Numbered from the stretch's first letter, positions 1 to 8,948 are shown. The stretch is 64,000 nucleotides of DNA from Propionibacteriaceae bacterium ZF39 (GCA_039565995.1 CP154795.1:1240001-1304000); one strand, 5' to 3'. The notes: generated by a model not told the origin, from the sequence alone. Translations and numbers: made by a program.

Positions 1-2
1 AC

Positions 3-812
3 GCCAACTGCAACATCATTGTCACGGTCGGCTTCCTGCTGTCGGACGACACGATGGCCGCGGCGAAGGCGAATCCCAACATCGAGTTCGCCATCGTCGA
101 TGACAACCCCGAGGGCGCGGCCGAGGTCGCGAACCTCAAGCCGCTCGTGTTCAACACCGCCGAGTCGTCCTTCATGGCCGGCTATCTCGCGGCCTCCCAG
201 ACCCAGACGGGCAAGGTCGGCACCTTCGGCGGCATGAAGATCCCGACCGTGACCATCTTCATGGACGGCTTCGCCCAGGGCGTGAACTATCACAACCAGC
301 AGAAGAACACGTCTGTCCAGGTTGTCGGTTGGGATGCGGGTCGCCAGGACGGCCAGTTCGTGCCGCAGCCGAACCCGTTCGAGAACGTGGCGGGTGGCCT
401 CCAGACTGCTCAGAACCTGACGTCGCAGGGTGCGGACATTCTCTTCCCGGTGGCCGGTCCGGCCGGTGAAGGCGCCCTCCAGGCCGCGAAGGCGAGCGGT
501 GGCAACGTCAACGCCATCTGGGTCGACACCGATGGCTGTGAGTCGGCTTCGGAATATTGCGCCAACATCATGACCTCGGTCTACAAGGGCATGGACGTGG
601 CGGTGTTCGATGCGATCAAGGCCGCCAAGGACGGCCAGTTCTCCAACGAGCCGTTCGTCGGCACCCTGGCCAATGACGGCACCGGCCTGTCGCCGTTCCA
701 CGAATTCGACGGCAAGGTCTCGGCCGAGACCAAGTCGGAGCTCGAGAAGATCCGCGCTGACATCGAGGCGGGCACCATCAAGATCGAGTCGACGAGCCAG
801 CCGAAGAGCTGA
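3..812 (+). CDS. BMP-family nucleoside ABC transporter substrate-binding protein (5' truncated by window)
   Basis: The N-terminus, including any lipoprotein signal, lies outside the window; the frame is open from base 3. The visible 269 residues match the basic membrane protein (BMP/PnrA/Med) family of periplasmic-fold binding proteins, with the typical segments FAIVDDNPEG, KVGTFGGMKIPTV, VVGWDAGRQ, GADILFPVAGPAGEGAL and IWVDTDG. Family members bind purine or pyrimidine nucleosides and deliver them to an RbsA-like ATPase with two permeases. That is exactly the gene order that follows, and cytidine deaminase ends the operon. Nucleoside specificity is inferred from family and context. Confidence 0.85.
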   Translation, partial: ANCNIIVTVGFLLSDDTMAAAKANPNIEFAIVDDNPEGAAEVANLKPLVFNTAESSFMAGYLAASQTQTGKVGTFGGMKIPTVTIFMDGFAQGVNYHNQQKNTSVQVVGWDAGRQDGQFVPQPNPFENVAGGLQTAQNLTSQGADILFPVAGPAGEGALQAAKASGGNVNAIWVDTDGCESASEYCANIMTSVYKGMDVAVFDAIKAAKDGQFSNEPFVGTLANDGTGLSPFHEFDGKVSAETKSELEKIRADIEAGTIKIESTSQPKS

Positions 813-825
813 TCTCGTCAACCGG

Positions 826-858
826 CCCGGCGTGCAGGGGAATCCCCTGTACGCCGGG
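826..858 (+). promoter_or_regulatory. Strong intercistronic stem-loop between binding-protein and ATPase genes
   Basis: Two 16-nt arms (826-841 and 843-858) are complementary at every position, with one G-U pair, and are GC-rich. No T-run follows, so this is not a classical rho-independent terminator. It lies 14 nt after the stop of the binding-protein gene and 29 nt before the ATPase start. A likely role is mRNA 3'-end protection or partial attenuation, so that binding protein is made in excess over the membrane parts; that role is inference. Confidence 0.65.
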
Positions 859-887
859 TCGATCACCCTCTGCACGCGAGGATCCGT

Positions 888-2453
888 ATGCCAGTCAAGG
901 AAGCGGCGGCCGATCTGCGGCTCGTCGGAATCACCAAACGCTTCGGCTCCCTGGTCGCCAACGACGCGATCGACCTCACCATCCGTCCCGGCGAGATCCA
1001 CTGTCTGCTCGGCGAGAACGGTGCCGGCAAGTCCACGCTGATGAATGTGCTCTACGGGCTGCTGCAGCCCGACGAGGGCGAGATCCTTGTCGGCGAGACC
1101 CCGCTGAAGGTGGGCAACCCCAAGCAGGCCATGGCCGCCGGCATCGGCATGGTCCACCAACACTTCATGCTCGTCGACGTCTTCACCGTGGCCGAGAACA
1201 TCGCGCTCGGTCGCGAGCAGGGCCCCCTGGGCATTCTTGATCGCGGCGCCGCCCGCTCCCTGGTGTCCGACCTGGCCAAGCGCTATCGCTTCGATGTGGA
1301 TCCGGATGCTGTGGTGGAAGACCTGCCGGTGGGCGTACAGCAGCGGGTGGAGATCATCAAGGCGCTCGCCAACGATGCGACCTACCTGGTCTTCGACGAA
1401 CCCACCGCCGTCCTGACTCCGCAGGAGATCGACGAACTCATGGCGGTGATGCAGTCGCTGCGCGACGAGGGTCGCGCCATCGTCTTCATCACCCACAAAC
1501 TCCGCGAGGTGCGGGCCATCGCGGACCGGATCACCGTCATCCGTCGCGGGGCCGTCGTCGGCGAGGCCGAACCCGGCGCGACCGAGGCCGAACTGGCCGA
1601 AATGATGGTCGGCCGGGCCGTCCAGCTCACGGTCGACAAGGAACCCGCCAAGCCCGGTGACTCGCGCCTGGTGGTGGACGGGCTGCGCGTGCTCAGCCCG
1701 GGCGGCTCCGTCGTGGTCGACGACCTCAGCGTCGAGGTCAGCGGTGGCGAGATCCTGTGCGTCGCCGGGGTGCAGGGCAACGGGCAGACCGAGCTGGCCG
1801 AGGCGCTGCTCGGAATCACCCCCGTCAGCGGCGGAAAGATCACGCTCGACGGCAAGGACATCACGCGCTACAACCCCAAGCAGACCCTCGATGCGGGCAT
1901 CGGCTTCGTGCCCGAGGACCGCAAGCACGACGGCTTCGTCGGCACATTCTCGGTCGCCGAGAACCTGGTGCTCAACACGTTCGACGAGAAGCCGTACGCC
2001 AAGGGGCTCTCCCTGGACCTGCCCCTCATCCGCCGGCACGCGGAGGAGAAAGTCAAGGAGTTCGACATCCGAACCCAGTCGATCTCCAGCCCCGTCGGCT
2101 CCCTGTCGGGCGGCAACCAGCAGAAGGTCGTGCTGGCGCGCGAGCTGTCACGCCCGCTGGCCCTGCTCGTGGCGTCCCAGCCGACGCGCGGCGTCGATGT
2201 CGGCGCGATCGAGTTCCTGCACGAGCGGATCGTGGCCGAGCGCGACCGGGGCACCGCCGTCCTGATCGTGTCCACCGAGCTCGATGAGGTCGCGGCTCTG
2301 GCCGACCGCATCGCCGTGATGTATCGCGGGCGCATCGTCGGTGTCGTTCCCCCCGACACGTCCCGCGAAGCGCTCGGTCTGATGATGGCGGGCGTACCGG
2401 AATCGGAAGCCCTCGCCCAGACCGCCACGCCCAACCCGAAGGACCTGCGATGA
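888..2453 (+). CDS. Nucleoside ABC importer ATPase, two fused ATP-binding domains
   Basis: This 521-residue protein has the RbsA/NupO architecture. The first nucleotide-binding domain has Walker A GENGAGKST (about residues 42-50) and Walker B LVFDEPTAVLTP. The second has a degenerate Walker A (GVQGNGQTEL), signature LSGGNQQK (about 405-412) and QPTRGVDVGA. Degeneracy of the second site is normal in this family. It would energise uptake by the two permeases encoded downstream. The start at 888 was chosen because the domain begins within 10 residues. The stop overlaps the next start (ATGA), indicating translational coupling. Confidence 0.93.
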   Translation: MPVKEAAADLRLVGITKRFGSLVANDAIDLTIRPGEIHCLLGENGAGKSTLMNVLYGLLQPDEGEILVGETPLKVGNPKQAMAAGIGMVHQHFMLVDVFTVAENIALGREQGPLGILDRGAARSLVSDLAKRYRFDVDPDAVVEDLPVGVQQRVEIIKALANDATYLVFDEPTAVLTPQEIDELMAVMQSLRDEGRAIVFITHKLREVRAIADRITVIRRGAVVGEAEPGATEAELAEMMVGRAVQLTVDKEPAKPGDSRLVVDGLRVLSPGGSVVVDDLSVEVSGGEILCVAGVQGNGQTELAEALLGITPVSGGKITLDGKDITRYNPKQTLDAGIGFVPEDRKHDGFVGTFSVAENLVLNTFDEKPYAKGLSLDLPLIRRHAEEKVKEFDIRTQSISSPVGSLSGGNQQKVVLARELSRPLALLVASQPTRGVDVGAIEFLHERIVAERDRGTAVLIVSTELDEVAALADRIAVMYRGRIVGVVPPDTSREALGLMMAGVPESEALAQTATPNPKDLR

Positions 2454-3655
2454 CTCAATCAGCGGCGACACCGCCCGCCGCGCGGTCGTTCTGGCGCCGA
2501 CCCGCCATCCCGTGGGCCGAAATCGTGACCACGCTCGTGGCGTTCGTCCTGGCGTTTTTCGTCGGCGCGATCCTCATGATCGTGTCCGATGCCGACGTGG
2601 CGGCGAAGTGGGCGTACTTCTTCGCCCAGCCCGGAGACGCTCTGGCCGCCTCCTGGGAGAAGGTCTCCGGCGCCTATTCCGCACTGCTCGTCGGCTCGCT
2701 CGGAGGGTGGGGCCCGATCACCGAAACCACCGCCCAGGCAGCTCCGCTGATCTGCGCGGGACTGGGCGTGGGACTCGCATTCCGCGCCGGCCTGTTCAAC
2801 ATCGGTGCCCAGGGCCAGGCGATCTGGGGCGCGATCCTGGCGGCCTATGTGGGCTTCACCTGGCATCTCCCGCCGGTGCTGCACCTCATCGTCGCCATCA
2901 CCATCGGCGTCCTGGGCGGCGCGATCTGGGGCGGGATCGTCGGCTGGCTCAAGGCTCGCGCCGGAGCCCACGAGGTCATCGTCACGATCATGATGAACTA
3001 CATCGCGGTCGGCCTGCTCGCCTGGTTGCTCACGACCACCGCCTTCCAGCGGCCCGGTCGCGCCGACCCGATCTCGCCCGTCGTCGACTGGAACGCGACC
3101 CTGCCCCGCATCGAGGGTAGCCGCCTTCACCTGGGCTTCCTGATCGCCCTGCTCGCGGCGGTCTTCGTCTGGTGGCTGCTCGACCGCTCGACGATCGGCT
3201 TCGCGATCCGCGCCGTCGGCGCCAACCCCCATGCCGCCGCCACGGCCGGCATGAGCGTGGGGCGCACGACCGTGATCACCATGACCGTGGCCGGTGCCCT
3301 GGCAGGTCTCGCCGGCGTGCAGTTCGCGCTCGGCCCGAGTGTGCTGGGTACGCCGGTTCCGCTCTCGGCCGGCCTGGTCGGCACGGTCGGTTTCGATGCC
3401 ATCACCGTGGCGCTGCTCGGTCGGTCGCGGCCGTTCGGCACGGTCCTGGCCGGGTTGCTGTTCGGCGGCCTGCACGCCGGTGGTCTGGCGATGCAGTCCA
3501 TGGCCGGCACGCCGCTCACCCTCACCACGGTGCTGCAGGCCCTCATCGTCCTCTTCGTCGCAGCACCCGGCCTGGTGCGGACGCTCGTCCCCATCCTCAA
3601 GGGCCGCCGCGTGCGGTCGCTCACCGGCAGCGCGCAGACAGGAGCTCTCTCGTGA
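2450..3655 (+). CDS. Nucleoside ABC importer permease 1 (BPD_transp_2 family)
   Basis: A 401-residue polytopic membrane protein of the branched-chain amino-acid/sugar permease superfamily, close to YufP/NupP permeases of BMP-type nucleoside importers. The segments GLGVGLAFRAGLFNIGAQGQ and EVIVTIMMNYIAVGLL are typical, as is the C-terminal GFDAITVALLGRSRPFG. It starts with ATG overlapping the upstream TGA and ends with a GTGA overlap into permease 2, so the three subunits are co-translated. It probably forms a heterodimer with the next gene product. Confidence 0.92.
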   Translation: MTQSAATPPAARSFWRRPAIPWAEIVTTLVAFVLAFFVGAILMIVSDADVAAKWAYFFAQPGDALAASWEKVSGAYSALLVGSLGGWGPITETTAQAAPLICAGLGVGLAFRAGLFNIGAQGQAIWGAILAAYVGFTWHLPPVLHLIVAITIGVLGGAIWGGIVGWLKARAGAHEVIVTIMMNYIAVGLLAWLLTTTAFQRPGRADPISPVVDWNATLPRIEGSRLHLGFLIALLAAVFVWWLLDRSTIGFAIRAVGANPHAAATAGMSVGRTTVITMTVAGALAGLAGVQFALGPSVLGTPVPLSAGLVGTVGFDAITVALLGRSRPFGTVLAGLLFGGLHAGGLAMQSMAGTPLTLTTVLQALIVLFVAAPGLVRTLVPILKGRRVRSLTGSAQTGALS

Positions 3656-5016
3656 CCGACTCGCACGAGCCCTGGCCGACCCAACCGGGTGCCAACAAGC
3701 AGCCGGCCGAAGCCGCCGAACCACCCGGGATGGGCGAGCAGATCGCGCCCGAGCCGCACACGCCCGAGAAGGCCGAATCGCGGGCGGCGCGCAGCCAGCG
3801 CCTGTCCACCTCCGCCCTGATCCTCGTGGTGGGCGCGCTGCTGCTGGTGCTGACGTTCTCCACCTCGGGCACCGCCCGCTTCGCGCTGTCCAATGCCTTC
3901 GACGAAGTGCAGCTCCCGACCGTGGGGTTGCCCGGCCTGCCGGTCGTGCTGATCAGCGCTCTGGCCTGCATCGGAGCCGGCATCGGGTTGATCTCGGGAC
4001 GCCTGTCGGGCCGGCTGCCGGCCCTGGCCGGGACGATCGCGGGCATCGCGGTCGTGCTCGGCTTCCTCACGTGGGCCGCCGCCGGTCGGGACCTTCCTTT
4101 CCCGGTGTCCAACCAGTTCAACGGCACGCTGTCGCTGGCGACACCGCTGATCCTGGGGGCGCTGGCCGGCGTGCTCTGCGAGCGCTCCGGCGTCGTCAAC
4201 GTCGCCATCGAGGGCCAGTTCCTCACAGCCGCCTTCGCCGCGGCGGTCGTCGGCTCGGTCACCAAGTCGATCCCGGCGGCCCTCATCGCCGCCGTCCTCG
4301 CGGGCATGCTGATGGGTGCGATGCTGGCGCTGTTCGCGATCAAATATCTGGTCGACCAGGTCGTTCTGGGCGTCGTGATCAACCTGTTCGCGGCCGGTCT
4401 GACGGGGTTCCTTTTCGACCAATTGGTCCAGCCCAATTCCCGGGAGCTCAACGCGTCGCCGATCATGTCGCAGCTGCCGATCCCGTTGCTGTCGGACATC
4501 CCGTTCTTCGGGCCGATCCTGTTCAAGCAGACGATCCTGGCCTATCTGGCCGTGGTGTCGGTCATCGTCGTGTGGTTCCTGCTCTATCGCACGAAGTGGG
4601 GCCTGCGGGTCAGGGCCGTGGGGGAGCACCCCGAAGCTGCCGACACGGTCGGCATCCGCGTACGCGCGACGCGCTGGTCGGCCGTGCTCGTCGGCGGCAT
4701 CTTCGCAGGGCTGGGCGGTGCGTTCTTCACGATCGGGTCCACGGGCGCCTTCTCCAAGGACCTCACCGTCGGCAACGGCTTCATCGCCCTGGCCGCGCTG
4801 ATCATGGGCCGCTGGCATCCGATCTGGGCCACGGTCATGGCGCTGTTCTTCGGTTTCGTCACCCAGATGGCGTCGCAGTTGCAGACGTTGTCGACCCCGG
4901 TGCCGAGCCAGTTCCTGCTCGTGCTTCCCTATGTCGCAACGATCATCGCGGTCGCCGGCCTCGTCGGGCGCGTGCGTGCCCCGGCCGCCGACGGCGTCCC
5001 GTACACCAAACCGTGA
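3652..5016 (+). CDS. Nucleoside ABC importer permease 2 (BPD_transp_2 family)
   Basis: A 454-residue permease related to YufQ/NupQ. The GTG at 3652 overlaps the stop of permease 1; upstream in-frame starts would overlap that gene by hundreds of bases and give an unrelated N-terminus. A hydrophilic N-terminal tail of about 50 residues precedes the membrane region. Family-typical segments are GVLCERSGVVNVAIEGQ, VVLGVVINLFAAGLTGF, RAVGEHPEAADTVGI and the FIALAALIMGRWHP loop. It completes the importer and is followed after 8 nt by the dioxygenase-like gene. Confidence 0.92.
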   Translation: MTDSHEPWPTQPGANKQPAEAAEPPGMGEQIAPEPHTPEKAESRAARSQRLSTSALILVVGALLLVLTFSTSGTARFALSNAFDEVQLPTVGLPGLPVVLISALACIGAGIGLISGRLSGRLPALAGTIAGIAVVLGFLTWAAAGRDLPFPVSNQFNGTLSLATPLILGALAGVLCERSGVVNVAIEGQFLTAAFAAAVVGSVTKSIPAALIAAVLAGMLMGAMLALFAIKYLVDQVVLGVVINLFAAGLTGFLFDQLVQPNSRELNASPIMSQLPIPLLSDIPFFGPILFKQTILAYLAVVSVIVVWFLLYRTKWGLRVRAVGEHPEAADTVGIRVRATRWSAVLVGGIFAGLGGAFFTIGSTGAFSKDLTVGNGFIALAALIMGRWHPIWATVMALFFGFVTQMASQLQTLSTPVPSQFLLVLPYVATIIAVAGLVGRVRAPAADGVPYTKP

Positions 5017-5024
5017 GGTGAGCC

Positions 5025-5837
5025 GTGTCCGAACAGACCGCAGCGCGTTTCCCCACCATCTATCTGACCCACGGCGGCGGGCCGTGCTTCTTCATGGACT
5101 GGGATCCCGCCGACACCTGGGACGGCCTGCGGACCGGTCTGGAATCCATTCGGACCCTGCTGCCCGCACCGCCGAAGGCCATCGTCTGCATCACCGCCCA
5201 TTGGGAGGAGACACCGATCGCGGTCGAGACGGGGGAGCGGCCGGAGCTGGTGTTCGACTACTACGGATTCCCGCCCCACACCTATGAGCTGACTTATCCG
5301 GCCCCCGGGGACCCGGTGTTGGCGGCGCGCGTCGTGGAGCTCCTCACGGGCGCCGGGATCGCCGCGCAGCCCGCCAACCGCGGCTGGGACCACGGCGTCT
5401 TCGTGCCGCTCAAGGTCGCGTACCCCGAGGCCGAGATCCCGCTGGTCGCCGTATCGCTGCAGGCCGGACTCGACCCGGCCGCCCACCTGGCGATGGGAGC
5501 CGCGCTCGCGCCCTTGCGTGACGAGGGCGTACTCCTCATCGGCAGCGGCTCCAGCTTCCACAACCTCCGGGCCTGGGGACCGGTGGGAGCGGCCTCCGCC
5601 AAGGAGTTCGACGACTGGCTGCAGGATGTCCTGCCCGCTGGCGGCGAGCGGCGGGCTCGCGAGCTCCGGGACTGGTCCGGAGCGCCCGGCGCACGAGTCG
5701 CCCACCCCCGCGAGGAACACCTGTTGCCGCTCCACGTCGTGGCCGGCGCCGCAGGTGACGAGCCCGGCCGGGCGTTCCTCGACGAGCCGGTCATGGGCAT
5801 GCAGATGTCGTGCTGGATCTTCGGGGAGTCGGCGTGA
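5025..5837 (+). CDS. DODA-type class III extradiol dioxygenase family protein (LigB superfamily)
   Basis: A 270-residue protein resembling YgiD/4,5-DOPA extradiol dioxygenases. Candidate metal-binding histidines lie in THGGGP near the N-terminus, TAHWEE, DHGVFVPLK and GSSFHNLR. The GTG start follows GAGGTGAGCC. Family members open catecholic rings using a divalent metal, but many homologues have unknown substrates. The gene sits tightly between nucleoside permease 2 and cytidine deaminase, overlapping the latter by a GTGA junction. This is odd company for an aromatic enzyme, so a nucleoside-linked or other role is possible. Confidence 0.8.
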   Translation: MSEQTAARFPTIYLTHGGGPCFFMDWDPADTWDGLRTGLESIRTLLPAPPKAIVCITAHWEETPIAVETGERPELVFDYYGFPPHTYELTYPAPGDPVLAARVVELLTGAGIAAQPANRGWDHGVFVPLKVAYPEAEIPLVAVSLQAGLDPAAHLAMGAALAPLRDEGVLLIGSGSSFHNLRAWGPVGAASAKEFDDWLQDVLPAGGERRARELRDWSGAPGARVAHPREEHLLPLHVVAGAAGDEPGRAFLDEPVMGMQMSCWIFGESA

Positions 5838-6271
5838 AGTTCGACCTGGACGACCTGCCCGGGTCGTTCGACTGGGACGCGCTGCGGGCAGCCGCCCGGG
5901 AGGCGTGCGCCAGGGCGTACGCCCCCTATTCGAACTTTCCCGTCGGAGCCGCTGCTCTCGTCGACGACCGGCGCATCGTCGTCGGCTGCAACGTGGAGAA
6001 CGCCTCCTATGGCGTCGGGCTGTGCGCCGAATGTGGCCTGGTCTCGGCTCTCCACGCGACGGGCGGAGGCCGACTGGTGGCCTTCGCGTGCGTCGATGCG
6101 ACCGGCGCGGCCCTGATGCCCTGTGGCCGCTGTCGCCAGCTGCTGTGGGAGCACGGTGGAGCGCGGCTCATGGTGGACACGCCGGAAGGCATCCTCCCCA
6201 TGACGGCCGTGTTGCCCCAGGCCTTCGGTGGCGACGATCTGGATCGCGTGGCGGCTGCCCGGGAGGTCTGA
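5834..6271 (+). CDS. cdd: Cytidine deaminase
   Basis: A 145-residue protein that hydrolyses cytidine/deoxycytidine to uridine/deoxyuridine. The active-site signature is complete: CAECGLVSAL carries a zinc Cys and the catalytic Glu, and PCGRCRQLLWE carries the other two zinc Cys. SNFPVGAA and GCNVENASYG form the substrate pocket. The GTG at 5834 overlaps the upstream stop and gives the usual N-terminus; an ATG at 5810 would overlap the dioxygenase gene by 28 bases. Its place at the end of the importer operon supports pyrimidine nucleoside uptake and salvage. Confidence 0.95.
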   Translation: MKFDLDDLPGSFDWDALRAAAREACARAYAPYSNFPVGAAALVDDRRIVVGCNVENASYGVGLCAECGLVSALHATGGGRLVAFACVDATGAALMPCGRCRQLLWEHGGARLMVDTPEGILPMTAVLPQAFGGDDLDRVAAAREV

Positions 6272-6313
6272 AACACGCCTTCGAGTGGCCGGTCAGTTTT
6301 CTATAAGCTTTGA

Positions 6314-6340
6314 TTAATTACGAAAAAAGCGTGTAATTAA
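6314..6340. promoter_or_regulatory. AT-rich inverted repeat directly upstream of cytochrome oxidase gene
   Basis: TTAATTAC at 6314-6321 and GTAATTAA at 6333-6340 form a perfect 8-bp inverted repeat with an 11-nt spacer, ending 3 nt before the ATG of ctaD. The surrounding 6295-6343 stretch is the most A+T-rich DNA in the first 8 kb and carries the only visible promoter region for ctaD. It looks like a dimeric regulator operator. I do not recognise the regulator; it does not fit the FNR consensus. Confidence 0.5.
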
Positions 6341-6343
6341 AAT

Positions 6344-8213
6344 ATGGCATCCTCGGCGGCTGAAACCCATGCAGCCGTGCGCGAAGCTATTTCTGTCGCA
6401 CCGAAGCGACGCGCGCTCGGCACGTTCCTGCTGAACACCATCAGCAGCACCGATCACAAGGTGATCGGGCGGCTCTATCTGGGCACGTCGTTCCTGTACT
6501 TCATGGTCGGCGGGGTGATGGCCCTCACGATCCGGGCGGAGCTGGCGTTCCCCGGCATGCAATTCGTGGAGCGCAACGTCTTCAACCAGTTGTTCACCAA
6601 CCACGGCACGATCATGTTGCTGCTGTTCGCGACGCCCCTGTTCGCGGGCTTCGCCAACATGATCATGCCGATCCAGATCGGGGCGCCGGACGTGGCGTTC
6701 CCGCGCCTGAACGCGTTCTCCTACTGGCTCTATTTCGTCGGCGGGCTCATTGTCATGTCCGGCTGGCTGACGGCCGAGGGGCCGGCCGCCTTCGGGTGGT
6801 TCGCCTATGTGCCCCTGTCGAACGAAGTCCACAATCCGGGGATCGGCGGTGACCTCTGGCTGATGGGTCTCTATCTGGTCGGCCTGTCGTCCATCCTCGG
6901 CGCGGTCAACTTCGTCACCACCATCGCGTGCCTGCGGGCCCCGGGTATGACCATGTTCCGCATGTCCATCTTCACCTGGAACATCCTGGTGACCTCGCTG
7001 ATGGTGCTCGTTGTCTTCCCGGTCCTCGGTGCGGCGCTGCTCGTGCTCGAGGCGGACCGGCGACTCGGGACCCACGTCTTCGATCCCGCCAACGGTGGGC
7101 CGATCCTGTGGCAGCACCTGTTCTGGTTCTTCGGTCACCCCGAGGTCTATGTCGTGGCGATTCCCTTCTTCGGGATCATCACCGAGATTATCCCCGTGTT
7201 CAGCCGCAAGCCCGTGTTCGGCTACATCGGACTGGTGGGCGCGACTTTCGGGATCGCCGCCTTGTCGATGGCCGTCTGGGCCCATCACATGTTCGCCACG
7301 GGAGCGATCTCCCTGCCGTTCTTCGCTTTCATGAGCTATCTCATCGCGATTCCGACCGGGGTGAAATTCTTCAACTGGATCGGCACGATGTGGCGCGGGT
7401 CGCTGAGTTTCGACACGCCGATGCTCTGGGCTGCGGGATTCCTGACCACGTTCCTGTTCGGTGGCCTGACCGGGATCATGCTGGCGAGCCCGCCGCTGGA
7501 CTTCCAGGTGACGGATACCTATTTCGTCGTGGCCCATTTCCACTATGTGCTGTTCGGCACGGTGGTGTTCGCGATGTTCGGCGGCTTCTATTTCTGGTGG
7601 CCGAAGATGACCGGGCGCATGCTCAACGAGACCTGGGGCAAGGTCCATTTCTGGATGGTGTTCCTCGGCTTCCACACGACCTTCCTCGTGCAGCACTGGC
7701 TGGGTGTTGAGGGCATGCCGCGTCGGTACGCCGACTATCTCCCCCAATGAGGGCTTCACCACGCTCAACCAGGTCTCGACCGTGGGTGCGGCGATCCTCG
7801 GGTTGTCGATGATTCCGTTCGCGTACGCCATCTGGCGCTCGGTGAGGGTCCCCCGTGGTCTCGAGGATCCGTGGGGTTGGGGCCGGTCCCTGGAGTGGGC
7901 GACCACCTCTCCGCCGCCGCGGGCCAACTTCCACCGCCTGCCGGCGATCCGGTCCGAGTCGCCCGCCTTCGACAAACATCACCCCGAATTCACTTCACCT
8001 GATGTCTATGAGGGCTTCAGGCATATCACCGGGCCGACCGGAGCGACTGAGGGATTGGCGCTCGCAGGACGGATTCGCCCTCCGGCGCCGTTACGTTCGG
8101 GTCTGCCGCGGTGGGGAGCTGCTCAGGTGTTTGCGGCCCCATTCAGCTTGCCCTCCCGCGGCGCGGGCGTACCAACACTGCCGAGCCGGCCCGAAACGTG
8201 TAATCGCGGGTGA
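6344..8213 (+). pseudogene. ctaD: Cytochrome c oxidase subunit I, interrupted by a frameshift
   Basis: Residues 1-468 (to 7750) are a clear aa3-type heme-copper oxidase subunit [17 protein letters not shown] with the CuB His and cross-linked Tyr, WAHHMF and [10 protein letters not shown] are all present. The frame then hits TGA at 7748 within a CCCCC run (7741-7745). Removing one C gives [21 protein letters not shown], the normal continuation, in a second frame that runs to 8213. The last ~50 codons of that frame run into repeat DNA and look non-native. In many actinobacteria ctaD stands alone, as here. The frameshift is either a real inactivation or a homopolymer sequencing error. Confidence 0.85.
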
Positions 8214-8290
8214 AAAGCCGTCATCCAGCTTGTCAGCGGGAGCTGGAGAGGTTGGCGGGAGCTGAAGAGCGATACTGAAGCTCAAGCCGG
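8131..8290 (+). repeat. Dispersed intergenic repeat, family A copy 1
   Basis: Segment 8167-8216 aligns with 30413-30462: both read GCGTACCAAC, then CTGCCGA, then GAAAC and AATCGCGGG. Similarity extends upstream to the GCGGCCCC/TTCAGC motif. Downstream are two degenerate copies of a GGCGGGAGCTGAAG word that also makes up the tandem array at 30648-30759. No credible ORF uses this DNA apart from the out-of-place tail of the broken ctaD. The 8214-8497 stretch otherwise shows no gene. Confidence 0.6.
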
Positions 8291-8497
8291 GCAAAACGTT
8301 GGCCAGGGCACCGGCAATCACGCAGTGCGGCAGGTGGGTTGCTGCGACGCGCCGGGGCGGGAGCGCGGACTCGCCAATCGGCACGAGTACGCAGGAGACG
8401 CGCGGTGTCGGGTCGGAAGTCGTGCCATGTGCCACGCCGGATCCGGCCGCCGGAGTGTCGGCTCTCCTTCGGCCCCTCGGGCTCCGCTCCGCAGGGC

Positions 8498-8854
8498 TCA
8501 GTCGGTCTCGGCGGCGACATGCTCCCGTGGTACGGCGGTCAGCAGGACGACGGAGTCTTCGATCGCGTGGAGCGAATGGCGCTCCCTGGGGATCTCGATC
8601 AGGTCGCCGGTGCGGCCCTGCACGTTCCCCATGTCCCATTCGAGCGACAAGCGACCCTTGATGACGTGGAGCGTCGCCTCGCCGGGTGAATCGTGCTCCG
8701 CCAACGAGCTGTCCACCAGGAGGGCGATGAGGGTCTGGCGCATGATGTGGTCGTGGCCTCCGACCACCGTCCGGGCGCTGCGCCGGGCTCGGCTTCCGCC
8801 GGCGTCGGCGAGGAGTTCTTCGGACAGCTGGGCCAGCGAAATCGGATCGATCAT
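8498..8854 (-). CDS. Small cupin-domain protein
   Basis: A 118-residue single-domain cupin of the Cupin_2 type. The two conserved beta-barrel motifs are visible as HDSPGEATLHVIKGRLSLEW and GDLIEIPRERHSLHAIED, with histidines that could hold a metal. Such small cupins act as sugar/aromatic isomerases, sensors or unknowns, and no substrate can be assigned. The start is ATG at 8854, preceded by an A+T-rich stretch (8880-8915) that probably holds its promoter. It lies downstream of, and on the same strand as, the DUF488 gene. Confidence 0.8.
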   Translation of the reverse strand: MIDPISLAQLSEELLADAGGSRARRSARTVVGGHDHIMRQTLIALLVDSSLAEHDSPGEATLHVIKGRLSLEWDMGNVQGRTGDLIEIPRERHSLHAIEDSVVLLTAVPREHVAAETD

Positions 8855-8948
8855 GGTGCCCCCTCCGGGGTGTCGAACGGGTGAATTTATAACTTTAAAT
8901 CCGTTTCAAACGTAACCCGTGGTTCGGACTCCCGCAATGGCTCCGCGG

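Noticed and set aside
3127-4818. 563-residue minus-strand frame over the permease genes
   Set aside because: It has the charged, Asp/Arg/Gln-rich composition typical of antisense frames in high-GC DNA and lies opposite two well-supported permeases.
7748-7750. TGA at 7748 in ctaD as a second selenocysteine codon
   Set aside because: The conserved C-terminal sequence continues in another frame, not after the TGA in the same frame, and no SECIS-like hairpin follows. A frameshift explains it.
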